In this document: positions 1 to 8,225 of the stretch, piece after piece
Layout of the letters: every line of letters starts with the position of its first letter
Numbering within the stretch: position 1 is the first letter of the stretch
Origin: an uncultured Collinsella sp.
GTDB lineage: Bacteria; Actinomycetota; Coriobacteriia; Coriobacteriales; Coriobacteriaceae
DNA length: 25,227 nucleotides
Assembly: GCA_900759565.1 (NCBI GenBank)
Contig: CAAEVV010000015.1
Span: 1 to 25,227 of the forward strand
Direction: 5' to 3'
Translations under genes and position numbers: made by a program
The notes under the pieces: model-generated
The model's input: only the letters and a program-made list of their open reading frames with translations
Databases searched by the model: none
What the model was told of the DNA's origin: nothing

Positions 1-138
1 CGCGCCCTTGAAATTGAACGTCAGATTGGCGTGAATGCGGCTCGCGCAGCGTCGGCCGGTCCGCCGTTCGGTAGAACGGCGGAACAAAACGCTTTATTAT
101 GCTGGATTGCGATGCAACGCTGGTTGTTGCTACAGTAG
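1..138 (+). CDS. Possible 3' end of an unidentified gene
   Basis: The first reading frame is open from the left edge to a TAG at 136-138 and would encode about 45 residues, beginning RALEIERQIGVNAARAAS. The first half reads like an amphipathic helix and the second half is less protein-like. I do not recognise the family. The piece may be the C-terminus of a gene that starts outside the window, or chance. A hairpin (CCGCCGTT at 61-68 with its complement at 75-82) lies inside it, which argues weakly that coding ends earlier. Confidence 0.2.
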   Translation, partial: RALEIERQIGVNAARAASAGPPFGRTAEQNALLCWIAMQRWLLLQ

Positions 139-244
139 CGGGGCGTGCCGGGGGTCCGGTGCGCCCTGTTTTTATTTGACCATGAGGCGGCACGCAGCCA
201 TACGCGTGCGGACACCACGCCCAGATTGAGTGCGAGGATGTTCC

Positions 245-1228
245 ATGGCCCAATACGCTGCCAACGAAATCGAAAACATGTCTGATGGCCCTGTGGCCCG
301 TGAGGATTTGGGCGCGGGCGGTATTCCCCGGGGCGCCGGCGCTCGCTCGCCGCTGTTCTGGAAAGTTCTGCTGCTTTCGGTGGCGATTATCTGGGGCTAC
401 TCCTTTACCACTATGAAGGACGCGCTCGGCACCATTCCAGTGTTTGAACTGCTCTACGTGCGCTTTCTGCCTGCGGCGTTGGTCATGTTTGTCATCTTCC
501 ACAAGCGCATCATCGCGCACCTCAACGCCCGCAACCTGATCGTCGGGCTTGGCATGGGCACACTTATGTGGGCCGCCTACGCCCTGCAGACGGTCGGTCT
601 GGCTCAGACCACGGCGGGCAAGAACGCGTTTTTGACGGGTACGTACTGCATCCTCGTGCCCTTTGCGAGCTATTTCCTGAGCGGCGAAAAGCTCACGCGT
701 TACAACTTGGGTGCCGCATTGCTCTGTCTGGCGGGCATTGGCCTGGTGGCGCTCGATAGCGTCGAGTTCAACATCGGTGATGCCATTACGCTGGGCGGCG
801 CGGTCTTCTTTGCCATCCAGATGTCGGTGACCGCCAAGTACGGCCGCAAGATGGACATCAACGTCATCACGTTTTGGATGTTTGTGGGCAATGGCGTTTT
901 GAGTTTAATCACGTCGCTGCTATTCGAGACTCAGGCGCCCCTCTCTGCATGGACGCCGGAATTTATCGGTGTGGCTGTTTTCCTCTCGGTGGGCTGCACG
1001 TGCGTGGCGCTGCTCATCCAAAACGTTGGATTGGCGCACGTTCCAGCCTCGACGGGCTCGCTGCTCCTTTCGATGGAGTCGCCTTCGGGTGTGCTGTTCT
1101 CGGTACTGCTGATGGGGGAGGCGCTCACCTCGCGCCTGCTCGCCGGCTTCGCGCTCATCTTTCTTTCGATTATCTTGAGCGAGACGCATTTCGATTTTTT
1201 GCGTCGAAAGCCGCGTCCGCAATTGTAA
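245..1228 (+). CDS. DMT superfamily (EamA-type) transporter
   Basis: This is an inner-membrane protein of the drug/metabolite transporter family, which usually exports metabolites or amino acids; the substrate cannot be read from the sequence. About 327 residues are predicted, with a roughly 35-residue polar N-terminal extension and then about ten hydrophobic segments arranged as two EamA halves. The first half begins at LLSVAIIWGYSFTTMKDALG (near residue 45) and carries the family's typical W-G-x-x-F/T signature. The second starts near the GDAITLGGAVFFAIQMSV stretch. I chose ATG 245 rather than the in-frame GTG at 230 because AGGA at 235-238 sits six bases before it. The gene stands alone and is closed by a strong terminator at 1241-1265. 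Confidence 0.85.
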   Translation: MAQYAANEIENMSDGPVAREDLGAGGIPRGAGARSPLFWKVLLLSVAIIWGYSFTTMKDALGTIPVFELLYVRFLPAALVMFVIFHKRIIAHLNARNLIVGLGMGTLMWAAYALQTVGLAQTTAGKNAFLTGTYCILVPFASYFLSGEKLTRYNLGAALLCLAGIGLVALDSVEFNIGDAITLGGAVFFAIQMSVTAKYGRKMDINVITFWMFVGNGVLSLITSLLFETQAPLSAWTPEFIGVAVFLSVGCTCVALLIQNVGLAHVPASTGSLLLSMESPSGVLFSVLLMGEALTSRLLAGFALIFLSIILSETHFDFLRRKPRPQL

Positions 1229-1240
1229 ACAATTTGTTGC

Positions 1241-1265
1241 GCCGCCTCCCGGGGCGGCATTTTTT
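1241..1265 (+). terminator. Rho-independent terminator after the DMT transporter
   Basis: The stem GCCGCC (1241-1246) pairs with GGCGGC (1253-1258) around a six-base loop, followed by A and a run of six T residues at 1260-1265. It sits 12 bases after the transporter stop codon. Confidence 0.85.
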
Positions 1266-1291
1266 ATGCGTCGCCCTTAAAGTAGTACCTT

Positions 1292-1313
1292 GCACTTTAC
1301 GCTATCAAAGTGC
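1292..1313. promoter_or_regulatory. Inverted repeat upstream of the M20 hydrolase, possible operator
   Basis: GCACTTT (1292-1298) and AAAGTGC (1307-1313) form a perfect seven-base inverted repeat with an eight-base spacer, 30 bases before the start codon of the M20 gene. It overlaps a TTGCAC that could act as a -35 element. The geometry would suit a dimeric regulator. Nothing in the window identifies the protein. Confidence 0.3.
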
Positions 1314-1343
1314 TTGCTGCAAAAACGTTACTGGAGGGCATCT

Positions 1344-2639
1344 ATGGCACCAGCACTGTCCGATCTTCAACCGCAATCAGCGCCCAAGGCCACCGCGGCG
1401 GCGCAAGCCGCCATTGGCGACAGTCTGGTCAAAGAGGCTCAAACTTTTGCCGATGAGCTTGCCGCATGGCGTCACGATCTGCATCGGACGCCCGAACTTG
1501 GTAACGACCTCCCGCAGACCTCTGCGTATATCCAAGCGCGCCTGGCCGAGATGGACATCCCGTTTGCCACGCTCGTCGACGGTTCCTGTGTTGTGGGCCT
1601 TGTCGGTGCCGGTGCGGCCGCGGCCCAGGGCAATGGCGTCTGCACGGACGAACAGGCCGGAACGGTCATTATGCTGCGTGGCGACATGGATGCCCTGCCA
1701 GTTGCCGAAGAGTCGGGCGAGCCTTTCGCCTCTACGAACGGCTGCATGCATGCTTGCGGTCACGATATGCACGCGACGGCGCTGCTTGGTGCGGCGCGCT
1801 TGCTCAAGGCCCGCGAGGCCGAGCTTGTCGACGCTAACGCTACCGTCAAACTGCTGTTCCAGCCGGGCGAGGAGACCTTTGAGGGGGCACGCGCTGCCAT
1901 CGCCGACGGCTTGCTCGAGAACCCGCGTCCTCAGGCGGCTTTTGCCATGCATGTTAACAGCCAATCGCCGCTCGGCCTGGTGCTCTATGGGAGCCCGGCG
2001 CTTTCGGGCGTGTACGGTTTCCGCATCACGCTGCAGGGCAAGGGCGGCCATGGCTCGAGCCCCGAGATCTGCATCGACCCCATCACGGCCGGCGTCCATG
2101 TGCACCTGGCGCTTCAGGAGCTTATCGCTCGCGAAGTGCCGGCGGCCAAGGAAGTCGCACTTACCGTTGGTAAGTTTGCTGGCGGCTTGGCGGCCAACGT
2201 TATCCCCGACACCTGCGTGCTCGAGGGAACGTTGCGCGGCTTCGATGTCGAGCTCATGGCTCACCTTAAGACCCGCATCGCCGAGGTCGTAAACGGCGTT
2301 GCCACGACCTATCGTACGCCGGCGACCATCGAGACGCTTTCGGATGTTCCGCCGCTTGTACTCGACAGCGATATGACTCAGGCGTCGCTTGGCTACGTGG
2401 GCGCAGTGCTGCCTAAGGCGGCTTTCTTGCCGCTTTTCCATGCCATGGCGAGTGAGGACTTCGCGCTTATCTCGAGCGAGATCCCGAGTGCGTACTTTAC
2501 CGTGGGCGCGGCCGCAACCGACACGGACGAGCATTTTGCCCAGCACCATCCCAAGGCACGTTTTAACGATGCCGAGCTTCCCCTCGGTGCTGCGGCTTAT
2601 ACCGCCGTCGCTTTGGGCTATATCGCCGACCGCCGGTAG
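1344..2639 (+). CDS. M20 family amidohydrolase (hippurate hydrolase / N-acyl amino acid deacylase type)
   Basis: This is a cytosolic metal-dependent hydrolase of the M20D group (HipO, AbgB, N-acetyl-diaminopimelate deacetylase), which removes an acyl group from an amino acid or cleaves a related amide. The exact substrate is not visible. About 431 residues are predicted. The metal-site motifs are in the family order: LRGDMDALPV, then HACGHDMHATALLGAARLL, then QPGEE, MHVN and near the C-terminus HAMASEDFAL, in which the Glu-Asp pair is typical. The dimerisation domain lies between, around GKGGHGSSP. ATG 1344 is preferred over an in-frame TTG at 1290 because GGAGGG at 1333-1338 precedes it at good spacing. 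The N-terminal 25 residues are Ala/Gln-rich and look like a poorly conserved leader, not a signal peptide. Confidence 0.88.
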   Translation: MAPALSDLQPQSAPKATAAAQAAIGDSLVKEAQTFADELAAWRHDLHRTPELGNDLPQTSAYIQARLAEMDIPFATLVDGSCVVGLVGAGAAAAQGNGVCTDEQAGTVIMLRGDMDALPVAEESGEPFASTNGCMHACGHDMHATALLGAARLLKAREAELVDANATVKLLFQPGEETFEGARAAIADGLLENPRPQAAFAMHVNSQSPLGLVLYGSPALSGVYGFRITLQGKGGHGSSPEICIDPITAGVHVHLALQELIAREVPAAKEVALTVGKFAGGLAANVIPDTCVLEGTLRGFDVELMAHLKTRIAEVVNGVATTYRTPATIETLSDVPPLVLDSDMTQASLGYVGAVLPKAAFLPLFHAMASEDFALISSEIPSAYFTVGAAATDTDEHFAQHHPKARFNDAELPLGAAAYTAVALGYIADRR

Positions 2640-2718
2640 CACCCAACCTTGCCTTTCAAGCCTGCGGGCATGACCGTAAGGCCTATGCCCTTGTCTTTCA
2701 AGGCAATCTTGGGCACTA

Positions 2719-2747
2719 CCGGCGCCCGACGCCGGCTATTTGTTTGT
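2719..2747 (+). terminator. Terminator-like hairpin between the M20 gene and the MFS remnant
   Basis: CCGGCG (2719-2724) pairs with CGCCGG (2730-2735) around CCCGA, followed by a T-rich stretch to 2747. Just upstream, CCAACCTTGCCTT near 2643 is largely complementary to AAGGCAATCTTGG near 2700, so a second, larger fold is possible. It would end M20 transcription before the MFS gene. Confidence 0.45.
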
Positions 2748-2762
2748 TAAATAAGGAGCAGT

Positions 2763-3212
2763 ATGTCCCAGCAGCGTAAGTTCTTCCCCGGCTGGCTCGT
2801 GGTGGCCTCCGGCTTCGTGATCATGGCCACGTGTTACACGATTTTCGTCAATTGCATGAGCCTGTTCCAGCCGCTGATCGTCAGCGACCTCGGGATTACG
2901 CTTGCCCAGTACAACGTCTCCAACGCTATCTCCACCGTGGTGAGCGTCGTGGGTTCGCTCGTTATCGGTCATGTTGCCGATAAGGTGAGTGGCCGCGTAT
3001 TGGGCTCGCTCACCGTTATCGCTACCTCTGCCGTTCTTGCCGGCATGAGCTTTGTCGGTGAGCTGTGGCAGGTCTACGTGCTCTTTGCCGTCTCGGGCTC
3101 CTTTGCGAGCGCCTGGATCGTGTGCCTGGCGTGCTCCGTGGTCATGCTCGTGTTTCTGCTGGCCTCGGAGCCCATCGCCGCCAAGCTGCGCGCGAGCGTG
3201 GCGGGGGAGTAG
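2763..3212 (+). pseudogene. MFS transporter remnant with an apparent internal deletion
   Basis: The reading frame gives only 149 residues, while MFS transporters usually have about 400 and twelve membrane segments. The first 115 residues look like an intact N-terminus: a first helix near GWLVVASGFVIMATCYTIFV, a second and third helix separated by the loop GHVADKVSGR (the MFS motif A, normally between helices 2 and 3), and a fourth helix near YVLFAVSGSFAS. Directly after this the sequence becomes AWIVCLACSVVMLVFLLASE, followed by a charged tail, which resembles the last helix and C-terminus of such proteins. The simplest reading is an in-frame loss of helices 5-11. A good ribosome site (AAGGAG, 2754-2759) precedes the ATG, so a short membrane protein may still be made. 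The family call is firm; the deletion is inferred. Confidence 0.65.
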
Positions 3213-3249
3213 ACGTCCGTCGCTCTTTGCTGTTCGCCCCGTTCTGTCC

Positions 3250-3309
3250 GTGGCTGCCCTGGAAGCCGAATGGATGCTCGTACCATCATTCGGTTTCCAA
3301 GGCGGCCAC
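3250..3309. repeat. Long hairpin 1 of three before hisS
   Basis: A 23-base arm (3250-3272, starting GTGGCTGCCC) pairs with 3287-3309 across a 14-base loop: 20 Watson-Crick pairs, two G-T wobbles and one mismatch. It lies downstream of the MFS remnant in non-coding sequence. Confidence 0.75.
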
Positions 3310-3321
3310 GGGCCTACGAAA

Positions 3322-3385
3322 TGATCCGTTTTCCTCCGTCCCCAACAGATCACGTAATCCGAAGGGGACGGAGGAAAACGGATCA
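3322..3385. repeat. Long perfect hairpin 2 of three before hisS
   Basis: A 22-base arm at 3322-3343 (starting TGATCCGTTTTCC) is perfectly complementary to 3364-3385, with a 20-base loop. There is no T-run after the stem, so it is not a standard terminator. It follows hairpin 1 by 12 bases. Confidence 0.85.
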
Positions 3386-3386
3386 C

Positions 3387-3456
3387 AAAACGCGGCGGTG
3401 CGTCTGGCCGAACGAGTCCCCATACCCTCGTTCGGTCAGACGCGCCGCCGCGTTTT
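3387..3456. repeat. Long hairpin 3 of three before hisS, possible terminator
   Basis: A 29-base arm (3387-3415, starting AAAACGCGGCGG) pairs with 3428-3456 across 12 bases, with two differences between the arms. The right arm ends in GTTTT and is followed by GCTTTTG, so this one could also terminate transcription coming from the left. It starts one base after hairpin 2 and stops 12 bases before the hisS -10 element. Confidence 0.8.
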
Positions 3457-3468
3457 GCTTTTGTGCCG

Positions 3469-3474
3469 TATAAT
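3469..3474 (+). promoter_or_regulatory. Probable -10 element of the hisS promoter
   Basis: A perfect TATAAT lies 43 bases before the hisS start codon, directly after the third hairpin. No clear -35 hexamer is visible at 16-18 bases upstream, where the right arm of the hairpin lies. Confidence 0.55.
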
Positions 3475-3516
3475 GTCCACTAACTATGACGCGATACAAA
3501 AGAAAGGTGTTTGCCC

Positions 3517-4830
3517 ATGCAGGCACAGAAGGCGGAGGGAACCCGCGACCTTATCGGCGCCGAGATGCGCGCCTGGCAAAAGATGCAGCAGATTGCGGCC
3601 GGCGTGTTCGAGCCGTTTGGTTTTAAACCCATCGAGACGCCCGCGATCGAGCAGGTTGACGTGTTTGTCCACGGTATCGGCCAGTCGACCGACGTCGTGC
3701 GCAAGGAAATGTTCCGCGTGTTCAGCGGTGCCAACCTGGAGCGCGTCTTTACCGAGGGCACCGACACCAAACTCAAGCCCAAGCAGCGCCTGGCACTTCG
3801 CCCCGAGGGCACGGCCGGCGTGGTGCGCGCCGTCGTCGAGAACAATCTGGTGCCCCAGGGCTCCACGCCGTTTAAGGCTTACTACGCCGAGGCCATGTTC
3901 CGCGGCGAGCGTCCCCAGAAGGGCCGCCTGCGCCAGTTCCACCAGGTGGGCATCGAGTGGCTCGGCGCTCCCGATCCGGCGGCAGACGCCGAGTGCATCA
4001 TCATGCTCATGGAGTTCTACAAGCGCCTGGGCTTCGATCTTTCCAAGCTTCGTCTGCTCATCAACTCGATGGGTGACGCCCAGTGCCGTCCGGCTTATCG
4101 CGAGCAGGTTAAGCAGTTCATCCTCGATCACGCCGACGAGATGTGCGATGAGTGCCGCGAGCGCGCCGAGCTCAACCCGCTGCGTGCCTTCGACTGCAAG
4201 AACGACCACTGCCGCGAGATCATGGCCGAGGCTCCGCTGATGGGTGACAACCTGTGCGATGAGTGCCGCGAGCACTACGAGCAGGTCAAGCGCTATCTGG
4301 ATGCCGCCGGTATCGAGTATGTCGAGGATCCCACCTTGGTGCGCGGCCTGGACTACTACACCCGTACTGTCTTTGAGGTCGAGGCCCCTGGCGCCGGCGT
4401 CGGCTCCATCGGCGGCGGCGGCCGCTACGATGGCCTGGTCGAGCTCGAGGGTGGCAAGCCCACGGCGGGCGTCGGCTTTGCTGTCGGTTTTGAGCGCGCC
4501 CTGCTGGCCCTGCAGGCCTTTGGCAGCGATTTGGGTGCCGATGAGGCCCCGTGCGTCTATGTCGCCAACGCCGGCAAGGAGCTGCGTCAGAACGTCTTTG
4601 CCATTACGCAGGAGCTTCGCGCCGCAGGTATCGTGACCGAGGCCGACTATCAGGGTCGTTCGCTCAAGGCCCAGTTTAAGCAAGCCGATAAGGTAGGCGC
4701 CAAGCTCATCTTGGTCCTGGGTGGCGACGAGCTTGCCGCCGGCAAGGTCAAAGTGCGCGACATGCAGAGCCATGACGAGGTGCTCGCCGATCTGGACAAC
4801 GTCGTCGAGGCGGTTCGCGAGCGCCTGTAG
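3517..4830 (+). CDS. hisS: Histidyl-tRNA synthetase
   Basis: This cytosolic class II synthetase charges tRNA-His with histidine. It has 437 residues, a usual bacterial length. Motif 1 lies around KPIETPAIEQVDVFVHGIGQ, motif 2 around RPEGTAGVVRA, the histidine-specific signature is LVRGLDYYTRTVFE, and GGGRYDGLVE with GVGFAVGFER forms motif 3. The C-terminal anticodon-binding domain covers roughly residues 340-437. The insertion domain has three cysteine pairs (Cys210/213, Cys227/232, Cys247/250), an arrangement that could bind a metal, although I cannot show that it does. ATG 3517 follows AGAAAGGTG; an in-frame TTG two codons earlier is less likely. The gene appears monocistronic. Confidence 0.96.
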   Translation: MQAQKAEGTRDLIGAEMRAWQKMQQIAAGVFEPFGFKPIETPAIEQVDVFVHGIGQSTDVVRKEMFRVFSGANLERVFTEGTDTKLKPKQRLALRPEGTAGVVRAVVENNLVPQGSTPFKAYYAEAMFRGERPQKGRLRQFHQVGIEWLGAPDPAADAECIIMLMEFYKRLGFDLSKLRLLINSMGDAQCRPAYREQVKQFILDHADEMCDECRERAELNPLRAFDCKNDHCREIMAEAPLMGDNLCDECREHYEQVKRYLDAAGIEYVEDPTLVRGLDYYTRTVFEVEAPGAGVGSIGGGGRYDGLVELEGGKPTAGVGFAVGFERALLALQAFGSDLGADEAPCVYVANAGKELRQNVFAITQELRAAGIVTEADYQGRSLKAQFKQADKVGAKLILVLGGDELAAGKVKVRDMQSHDEVLADLDNVVEAVRERL

Positions 4831-4887
4831 CGCATCTTTTTGAGCTTCGGGCCTGCTAACGTGCCCTGCTCATGGAGAGCGATTGTT

Positions 4888-4923
4888 ACGGGGGTGTTTC
4901 GCTTTTATGCGGAATGCCCCCGT
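4888..4923 (+). terminator. Hairpin downstream of hisS, probable terminator
   Basis: A 15-base stem (4888-4902 with 4909-4923) has three G-T wobbles and a TTTTAT loop. Only a short TTT follows the stem, so termination may be weak or partly dependent on other factors. Confidence 0.5.
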
Positions 4924-4983
4924 TTACGTATGCCGCCCACCGAGAAATACGACCATTTAGGGCAAAAACCTTTGCAATGCAGA

Positions 4984-5043
4984 AAATACTTTTGTGTGGT
5001 AAAGCGCAATCAGTGTCGAAAGTATTTCTCAAGCGCCTATAAT
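4984..5043 (+). promoter_or_regulatory. ppc promoter with an overlapping inverted repeat
   Basis: TATAAT at 5038-5043 is a perfect -10 element; TGTCGA at 5014-5019, 18 bases upstream, is a weak candidate -35. AAATACTTT (4984-4992) and AAAGTATTT (5019-5027) form a nine-base perfect inverted repeat with a 26-base spacer. The right half touches the -35 and lies in the spacer, so a bound regulator could affect ppc transcription. Confidence 0.5.
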
Positions 5044-5087
5044 GAATACCGCATGTTACGTGCATAGAAGGAGGAATGGGAGGAAAC

Positions 5088-7901
5088 GTGGCTGAGAACC
5101 TAAGCAACCAGTCTGTACCCGAAGCCGCGGCGCGCGTCGCTGCCGTGGTCAACCGCCTCGTTAACCGAATCGGCTCGAATGCCGAGTCCAGGGAGCGTCT
5201 CGCCGAGATCGAGATCCCCGAGGAGCTGCGCGACAATCTGGCGCTGTTCTTGCGCCTGGAGCGCCGTGTGCTTAGCGAGTATGATCCCGAGATCGCGGAC
5301 CTGTTCGACAAGATTTTGACAGCCGAGATTGTGGTCAATGCCGGCAACCCCGGTACCTGCGCTGCCGACGAAGCCGTCGACGAGCAGGGCGTGCCCACCG
5401 CCGACGAGCCCACTGCCGTGGCATTTCGTGAGGTCGTCGATTTGATCGACAGCCTGCCGCTCGATAAGCAGCAGGTCATCGTTCGCGCCTTTACGAGCTT
5501 TTTCCATCTGGCAAACCTGTCGGAGGAGAACTACCGTGTGGCGCAGCTGCGCGAGCGCGAGGCCGGTGCGTCGACCGATACCGAGGTCGATCCTGCCAAC
5601 GAGCTTACCGTTGCCTATCACCAGCTGGTGAATGAGCTGGGTGTCGAGGGTGCCAACGAGCTGCTCGACAAGCTCGAGTTCCACCCTGTCTTTACCGCAC
5701 ATCCCACCGAGGCCCGTCGTAAGGCCGTCGAGGGCAAGATCCGCCGTATCTCCAACCTGCTGGAGGAGCGTCCGCGTCTGGGCGGCTCCGACCTGGTGGA
5801 GAACGAGCGCCATATGCTGCAGGAGATCGACGCCCTGGTGCGTACGAGTCCCATCGCGCTCAAGAAGCCCACGCCGGTCGAGGAAGCCGATACCATCATC
5901 GACATCTTCGATAACACGCTGTTCGACGTTATCCCCGTTATCTATCGTCGTTTTGACGATTGGGTGCTGGGCGACAAGGCCGGTACTGTGCCGCCGCTGT
6001 GCCCGGCGTTCTTCCATCCCGGCAGCTGGATCGGTTCCGACCGCGACGGTAACCCCAACGTCACCGCCAAGGTGAGCCGTGAGGTCGCCGCCAAGTACTT
6101 TACGCACATGGTGCTCAAGCTCGAGGACAAGTGCCGCCACATCGGCCGCAACCTCACGCTCGAGGCTACCTACAGCAAGCCGTCGGCCGAGCTCATTAAC
6201 CTGTGGAACCATCAGGTCGAGATGAGCCCTCGTTACACGGCCCGCGCCGAGCTGATCTCCGAGCACGAGCCGCATCGCGCCGTCATGCTCGTCATGGCCG
6301 ACCGCCTGAACGCCACCGTCCGTCGTATCACCGACACCATGTACCACAGCGCCGACGAGTTCCTGGATGACCTGCGCGTCGTCCAGCGTTCGCTGGCCGC
6401 CTGCGGTGCCGTCCGTGCTGCCTACGGCCCGGTCCAAACCATCATCTGGCAGGTCGAGTCCTTCGGCTTCCATATGGTCGAGATGGAGTTCCGTCAGCAC
6501 TCCGTGGTGCATGCCCGCGCCCTCAAGGATATCCACGAGAACGGTATCCATGGCGACCTGCAGCCCATGACGCGCGAGGTCATCGATACCTTCCGCGCTA
6601 TCGGCTCCATCCAAAAGCGCTACGGCAAGAAGATGGCGCACCGCTACATCATCTCGTTTACCAAGAGCGCTCAGCATGTGGCCGACGTCTTTGAGCTGGC
6701 GCACCTGTCCTTTGCACACGAGGAGGATGTCCCCGAGCTCGACGTGATCCCGTTGTTCGAGCAGCTCGAGGACCTCGAGGGCTGCGTCGACGTGCTCGAT
6801 CAGATGCTTACGCTGCCCGTGGTGCAAAAGCGCCTTGCCCAGACCAACCGCCGCATGGAGGTCATGCTGGGCTATTCCGACTCTTCCAAGGATGCCGGTC
6901 CTACCACGGCCATGCTCGCGCTGCACTCCGCGCAGGAGCGCATCGCCAAGTGGGCAGAGAAGAACGATATCGACCTGGTGCTCATGCACGGTCGCGGCGG
7001 TGCCGTGGGCCGTGGCGGCGGCCCGGCCAACAAGGCCGTGCTGGCGCAGCCCAAGGGTTCGGTCAACTGCTTCTTTAAGCTCACCGAGCAGGGCGAAGTC
7101 ATCTTTGCCCGTTACGGCAACCGCACGCTGGCTCAGCGCCATGTTGAGTCCGTTGCCGCCGCAACGCTTTTGCAGTCGGCCCCGAGTGTCGAGAAGACCA
7201 ACACCGAGACCACGCAGAAGTTCTGGGATATGGCCGAGAAGCTCAACACTGCAAGCCACGAACGCTATCTGGACCTGCTGAACACCGAGGACTTTACACC
7301 GTGGTTCTCGACCGTGACGCCGCTGACCGAGGTCGGTCTGCTGCCGATCGGCTCGCGTCCCGCCAAGCGCGGTCTGGGCGCCAAGTCGCTCGATGACCTG
7401 CGTACCATCCCGTGGATCTTCAGCTGGAGCCAGGCGCGCATTAACCTGGCCGCTTGGTACGGTCTGGGCACCGCCTGCGAGCAGCTTGGCGATCTTGACC
7501 AGCTCAAGGCTGCCTACCAGGAGTGGCCGTTCTTCCGCACCTTTATCGACAACATCGAGATGTCGATTGCTAAGACCGATCAGCGCATCGCCAAGATGTA
7601 TCTGCATCTGGGCGACCGCGATGATCTGTCCAAGAAGGTCTTTACCGAGATGCAGCTCACCCGTAAGTGGGTCCTTGCCATCGTCGGTGATGAGTGGCCG
7701 CTGCAGCGTCGTCGCGTGCTCGGCTGCGCCGTTCGCGTGCGTAACCCCTACGTCGACGCTCTGTCCATCGCCCAGGTCCGCGCCCTTCGCGAGGTGCGTA
7801 TGAACCAAGACGAGATGGCCGAGGAGAAGAAGGCCGAGTACATGAGCCTGATTCTTTCGACTGTGACCGGCGTCTCGGCAGGATTGCAGAACACGGGGTA
7901 A
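5088..7901 (+). CDS. ppc: Phosphoenolpyruvate carboxylase
   Basis: The enzyme carboxylates phosphoenolpyruvate with bicarbonate to give oxaloacetate, refilling the reductive branch of the citric acid cycle in a fermenting cell. It has 937 residues, normal for a bacterial PEPC. The catalytic motif FTAHPTEA places the essential His at residue 205. Further conserved sites are GSDRDGNPNV, MLGYSDSSKDAG and MHGRGGAVGRGGGP, and the protein ends in the family's QNTG tail. Two starts compete: ATG 5076 has GGAGGA directly against it with no spacing, whereas GTG 5088 has GGGAGG at 5078-5083 at a workable distance and AAGGAGGA further upstream. I therefore prefer GTG 5088. The gene is followed by the nested repeat element, not by a conventional terminator. 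Confidence 0.96.
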   Translation: MAENLSNQSVPEAAARVAAVVNRLVNRIGSNAESRERLAEIEIPEELRDNLALFLRLERRVLSEYDPEIADLFDKILTAEIVVNAGNPGTCAADEAVDEQGVPTADEPTAVAFREVVDLIDSLPLDKQQVIVRAFTSFFHLANLSEENYRVAQLREREAGASTDTEVDPANELTVAYHQLVNELGVEGANELLDKLEFHPVFTAHPTEARRKAVEGKIRRISNLLEERPRLGGSDLVENERHMLQEIDALVRTSPIALKKPTPVEEADTIIDIFDNTLFDVIPVIYRRFDDWVLGDKAGTVPPLCPAFFHPGSWIGSDRDGNPNVTAKVSREVAAKYFTHMVLKLEDKCRHIGRNLTLEATYSKPSAELINLWNHQVEMSPRYTARAELISEHEPHRAVMLVMADRLNATVRRITDTMYHSADEFLDDLRVVQRSLAACGAVRAAYGPVQTIIWQVESFGFHMVEMEFRQHSVVHARALKDIHENGIHGDLQPMTREVIDTFRAIGSIQKRYGKKMAHRYIISFTKSAQHVADVFELAHLSFAHEEDVPELDVIPLFEQLEDLEGCVDVLDQMLTLPVVQKRLAQTNRRMEVMLGYSDSSKDAGPTTAMLALHSAQERIAKWAEKNDIDLVLMHGRGGAVGRGGGPANKAVLAQPKGSVNCFFKLTEQGEVIFARYGNRTLAQRHVESVAAATLLQSAPSVEKTNTETTQKFWDMAEKLNTASHERYLDLLNTEDFTPWFSTVTPLTEVGLLPIGSRPAKRGLGAKSLDDLRTIPWIFSWSQARINLAAWYGLGTACEQLGDLDQLKAAYQEWPFFRTFIDNIEMSIAKTDQRIAKMYLHLGDRDDLSKKVFTEMQLTRKWVLAIVGDEWPLQRRRVLGCAVRVRNPYVDALSIAQVRALREVRMNQDEMAEEKKAEYMSLILSTVTGVSAGLQNTG

Positions 7902-7922
7902 TCGATAGCCCTGTAGTCGTCC

Positions 7923-8049
7923 GGGCCCGCCATTAGTTTACTTTTAGGCACGTCCTCGGACATGCAAGAAGCCCTCGCTGCGCACTTCGTGCGGCGAGGG
8001 CTTCTTGCGTCCTGCGGAGTGTGCCTAAAAGTAAACTAATGGCGGGCCC
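7923..8049. repeat. Nested inverted-repeat element, copy A
   Basis: The outer arms (7923-7951 and 8021-8049) are 29 bases and perfectly complementary. Inside lies GTCCTCGGACATG, then an inner hairpin of 15-base arms (7964-7978 with 7994-8008) capped by CGCAC-TTC-GTGCG (7981-7993), then GTCCTGCGGAGT. The element is 127 bp. It shares its core and its outer-arm length with the element at 10971-11095. It lies 21 bases after the ppc stop, so it could serve as a 3' structure for that transcript, but no T-run follows. Confidence 0.85.
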
Positions 8050-8225
8050 TGCGATGTCCGGTCTTCGGTGGATTACTGCTGGGGGAATAATGGCGCGCTT
8101 CGCGCGTTTGGAAAGGGCTTCGTGCTGCGGAATGCATTCAGAGGGAAACCCATCGGGTTCCTTCGTCCTCGGTCTTCAGGGATTAAAGCTTATGAAAATA
8201 AAGTGCGCTTCGCGCCTAATGTGGA

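Noticed and set aside
61..82. Eight-base hairpin CCGCCGTT/AACGGCGG near the left edge as a terminator
   Set aside because: It is followed by an A-rich stretch, and no T-run occurs on either strand at the required side.
5100..7808. A 902-codon leftward open frame opposite ppc
   Set aside because: Long antisense frames are common in GC-rich genes with biased third positions; ppc has all catalytic motifs and full length.
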